A DNA stretch of 7,069 bases, taken from positions 1 to 7,069 of the forward strand of contig JAOUDR010000133.1 of assembly GCA_029859185.1 (NCBI GenBank). The letters run 5' to 3'. Both the position numbers and the translations under genes were made by a program. Position 1 is the first letter of the stretch. The number at the start of each line of letters is the position of its first letter. The DNA comes from Gemmatimonadota bacterium. Lineage in GTDB: Bacteria; Gemmatimonadota; Gemmatimonadetes; Gemmatimonadales; GWC2-71-9. Shown here in pieces: positions 5,852 to 7,069 of this stretch. The notes beneath the pieces are model-generated. The model was not told the origin of the DNA. It made no database searches and worked only from the letters and a program-made list of their open reading frames with translations.

Positions 5852-6804
5852 GCCAGACGTCATGTTCTCTGTTCGGTTGTGGCGTCGACGACGACGACCG
5901 CAGTTGGTCCATGGACGACTACGCCGGCGGCCTGGCGCGCTGGTGCCCAGGGTGCGGCGACCACGCGATCTTGGCAGCCGTCGAGCGCCTCCTCGAGGCG
6001 GAGCAGCTCCCGCCCGAGCGCACCGTCTTCGTGTCGGGTATTGGCTGCGCCAGTCGCTTCCCGCACTACCTCAAGACGTATGGGTTCCACGGCATCCACG
6101 GGCGTGCATTGCCGATCGCGACGGGCGTCAAGTTGCGCCGGCCGGACCTGCACGTGTTCGTGGTCATGGGTGACGGCGACTGCACCTCGATCGGCGCGGG
6201 TCATTGGATTCATGCGGTGCGCTACAACGTGAGCATGGTCGCGCTGATGCTCGACAACGGCATCTACGGACTGACCAAGAACCAGACCTCACCCACGACG
6301 CCGCAGCACTATGCCAGCAACACGCAGCCCAAAGGCAGCTTCCTGATGCCGCTGAACCCGCTGTCGGCTACGCTCGGGGTGTCGAATGCCTCGTTCGTCG
6401 CGCAGACGGCGGACTGGATTCCAGCACACCTGTATGCGACGATCCAGGCGGCGTATCGGCATCGTGGCTTCTCGTTCGTCCGCATTCTCCAGCGGTGCCC
6501 GCAGTACACGAGCGACATGTTCGAGGAGGCGGTGCGAAATCCCAAGATGATCGAGATGCTCGTCCACCCCGATGGAGTCGAAACGCCCGAGTTGGACAAG
6601 ATCTATACGCAGAAGCGCGTGCACGACCCGCGGGACCTCGATACGGGCCGCCACCTGGCGGAACCGGCCGACAAGATCCGCCTCGGGATCTTCTTCCGGG
6701 ACGAGTCGCGGGAGCGGTACGAGGAATTGCGCGCCCAGCGTGTTCACACCGCGCAGGAGAAGATCGCGCGGCTCAACGAGGAGTTCGACAAGTATGCCGT
6801 CTGA
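5848..6804 (+). CDS. korB: 2-oxoacid:ferredoxin (acceptor) oxidoreductase, beta subunit, TPP and [4Fe-4S] binding, divergent paralogue (KorB2)
   Basis: This 318-residue subunit partners KorA2. WCPGCGDHAIL supplies Cys33 and Cys36, GIGCASRFP supplies Cys67 and LQRCPQY supplies Cys217, the four expected [4Fe-4S] ligands. The TPP/Mg motif runs from GDGDC (108-112) to LDNGIYGLTKNQ (135-146). Arg70 takes the place of the Sulfolobus substrate-contact lysine, as in KorB1. Two features differ from KorB1. An N-terminal stretch has Cys6 and Cys11 followed by an acidic DDDD. The C-terminus, from about residue 218, is unrelated by eye to that of KorB1 and ends in a charged helix with coiled-coil character (about 286-318, ESRERYEELRAQRV onward). 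The GTG start overlaps the korA2 stop and has GGGAGG five bases upstream; starting at Met22 would remove the two extra cysteines. The next gene begins inside its last codons. The function in the family is secure, the substrate is not. Confidence 0.91.
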   Translation: MSQTSCSLFGCGVDDDDRSWSMDDYAGGLARWCPGCGDHAILAAVERLLEAEQLPPERTVFVSGIGCASRFPHYLKTYGFHGIHGRALPIATGVKLRRPDLHVFVVMGDGDCTSIGAGHWIHAVRYNVSMVALMLDNGIYGLTKNQTSPTTPQHYASNTQPKGSFLMPLNPLSATLGVSNASFVAQTADWIPAHLYATIQAAYRHRGFSFVRILQRCPQYTSDMFEEAVRNPKMIEMLVHPDGVETPELDKIYTQKRVHDPRDLDTGRHLAEPADKIRLGIFFRDESRERYEELRAQRVHTAQEKIARLNEEFDKYAV

Positions 6805-7069
6805 CCCGCGCACGGCCGCGGCCCTCACGGCCCTGCAAGCGCCCCGCGAGGCCTTCGAGTCGGCGGTTGCCGCCACGCTCGAGGAGCTTCGGGTCTATCT
6901 CGACACCCACCGCAGCGAAGCGGATGACCGCCTCGCGGTGCTGGCGGCGGAGCTCGGGCCGGTGGGCAGTCGGCACATCGACATCGCACGCTTGGCCGGT
7001 GTCCTCACGGCGGAGGCCCCAGTGTCGCCCGCCGCGCAAGAAGTGCTGGCCCGTACACTCGACGTGCTC
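6794..7069 (+). CDS. Unknown helical protein co-translated with korB2, 3' end cut off by the window
   Basis: An ATG at 6794 opens a frame that overlaps the last 11 bases of korB2 and stays open for 92 codons to the right edge. GAGGAG (6778-6783) lies 10 bases upstream as a ribosome site. Codons end almost always in G or C, as in the genes before it, which supports real coding. The protein begins MPSDPRTAAALTALQAPREA and is rich in Ala, Leu, Glu and Arg, with a heptad-like helical look (ATLEELRVYLDTH near residues 27-39) and no Cys, membrane segment or motif I recognise. The overlap makes it part of the korA2-korB2 operon. It might be an accessory or assembly protein for that enzyme, or just a passenger gene; with the C-terminus missing no function is assigned. 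Confidence 0.72.
   Translation, partial: MPSDPRTAAALTALQAPREAFESAVAATLEELRVYLDTHRSEADDRLAVLAAELGPVGSRHIDIARLAGVLTAEAPVSPAAQEVLARTLDVL

Noticed and set aside
826..6804. Recent gene duplication or assembly artefact of korAB
   Set aside because: The two pairs differ throughout at protein and DNA level and have different lengths and junctions, so a duplicated assembly or recent copy is excluded.

Overview
The window (7,069 bases, GC-rich, with strongly G/C-ending codons) comes from a high-GC bacterium. It carries two tandem operons for two-subunit 2-oxoacid:ferredoxin (acceptor) oxidoreductases of the KorAB type. The divergent neighbour is an N-terminally anchored protein with bacterial Ig-like (Big_2) repeats. 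That architecture, the GC content and two KorAB pairs would fit a member of Gemmatimonadota, but the assignment is an impression from composition and gene style, not proof. The first pair closely resembles, from memory, the CoA-dependent 2-oxoglutarate oxidoreductase KorAB of Mycobacterium tuberculosis.

Layout. Positions 1-596 (minus strand) hold the first 198 residues of the Ig-like protein, which runs off the left edge. Positions 597-825 are a divergent intergenic region with a perfect 16-base palindrome, three C-runs and a TATACT -10 candidate. Positions 826-2688 and 2691-3710 encode KorA1 (620 aa; fused gamma and alpha domains) and KorB1 (339 aa; thiamine diphosphate and [4Fe-4S] subunit), two bases apart. 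Positions 3711-3943 are a second intergenic region with an AT-rich patch and a possible 55-codon leader ORF. Positions 3944-5851 and 5848-6804 encode the divergent paralogues KorA2 (635 aa) and KorB2 (318 aa), which overlap by four bases. From 6794 a further gene overlaps the end of korB2 by 11 bases and leaves the right edge after 92 codons; I do not recognise it.

How the genes work together. Each alpha/beta pair should form an enzyme that oxidatively decarboxylates a 2-oxoacid with CoA to an acyl-CoA, CO2 and reduced ferredoxin, or runs in reverse. Both pairs keep the YPITP motif, the GDG thiamine diphosphate motif and four cluster cysteines. Pair 1 is most likely the TCA-cycle 2-oxoglutarate enzyme. 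Pair 2 has a clearly different gamma domain and beta C-terminus, so it probably has a different substrate, direction or electron partner. The unknown overlapping gene may be an accessory to pair 2. No ferredoxin-type (delta) subunit gene is present in the window. I see no tRNA, rRNA, CRISPR array, insertion sequence or phage gene.
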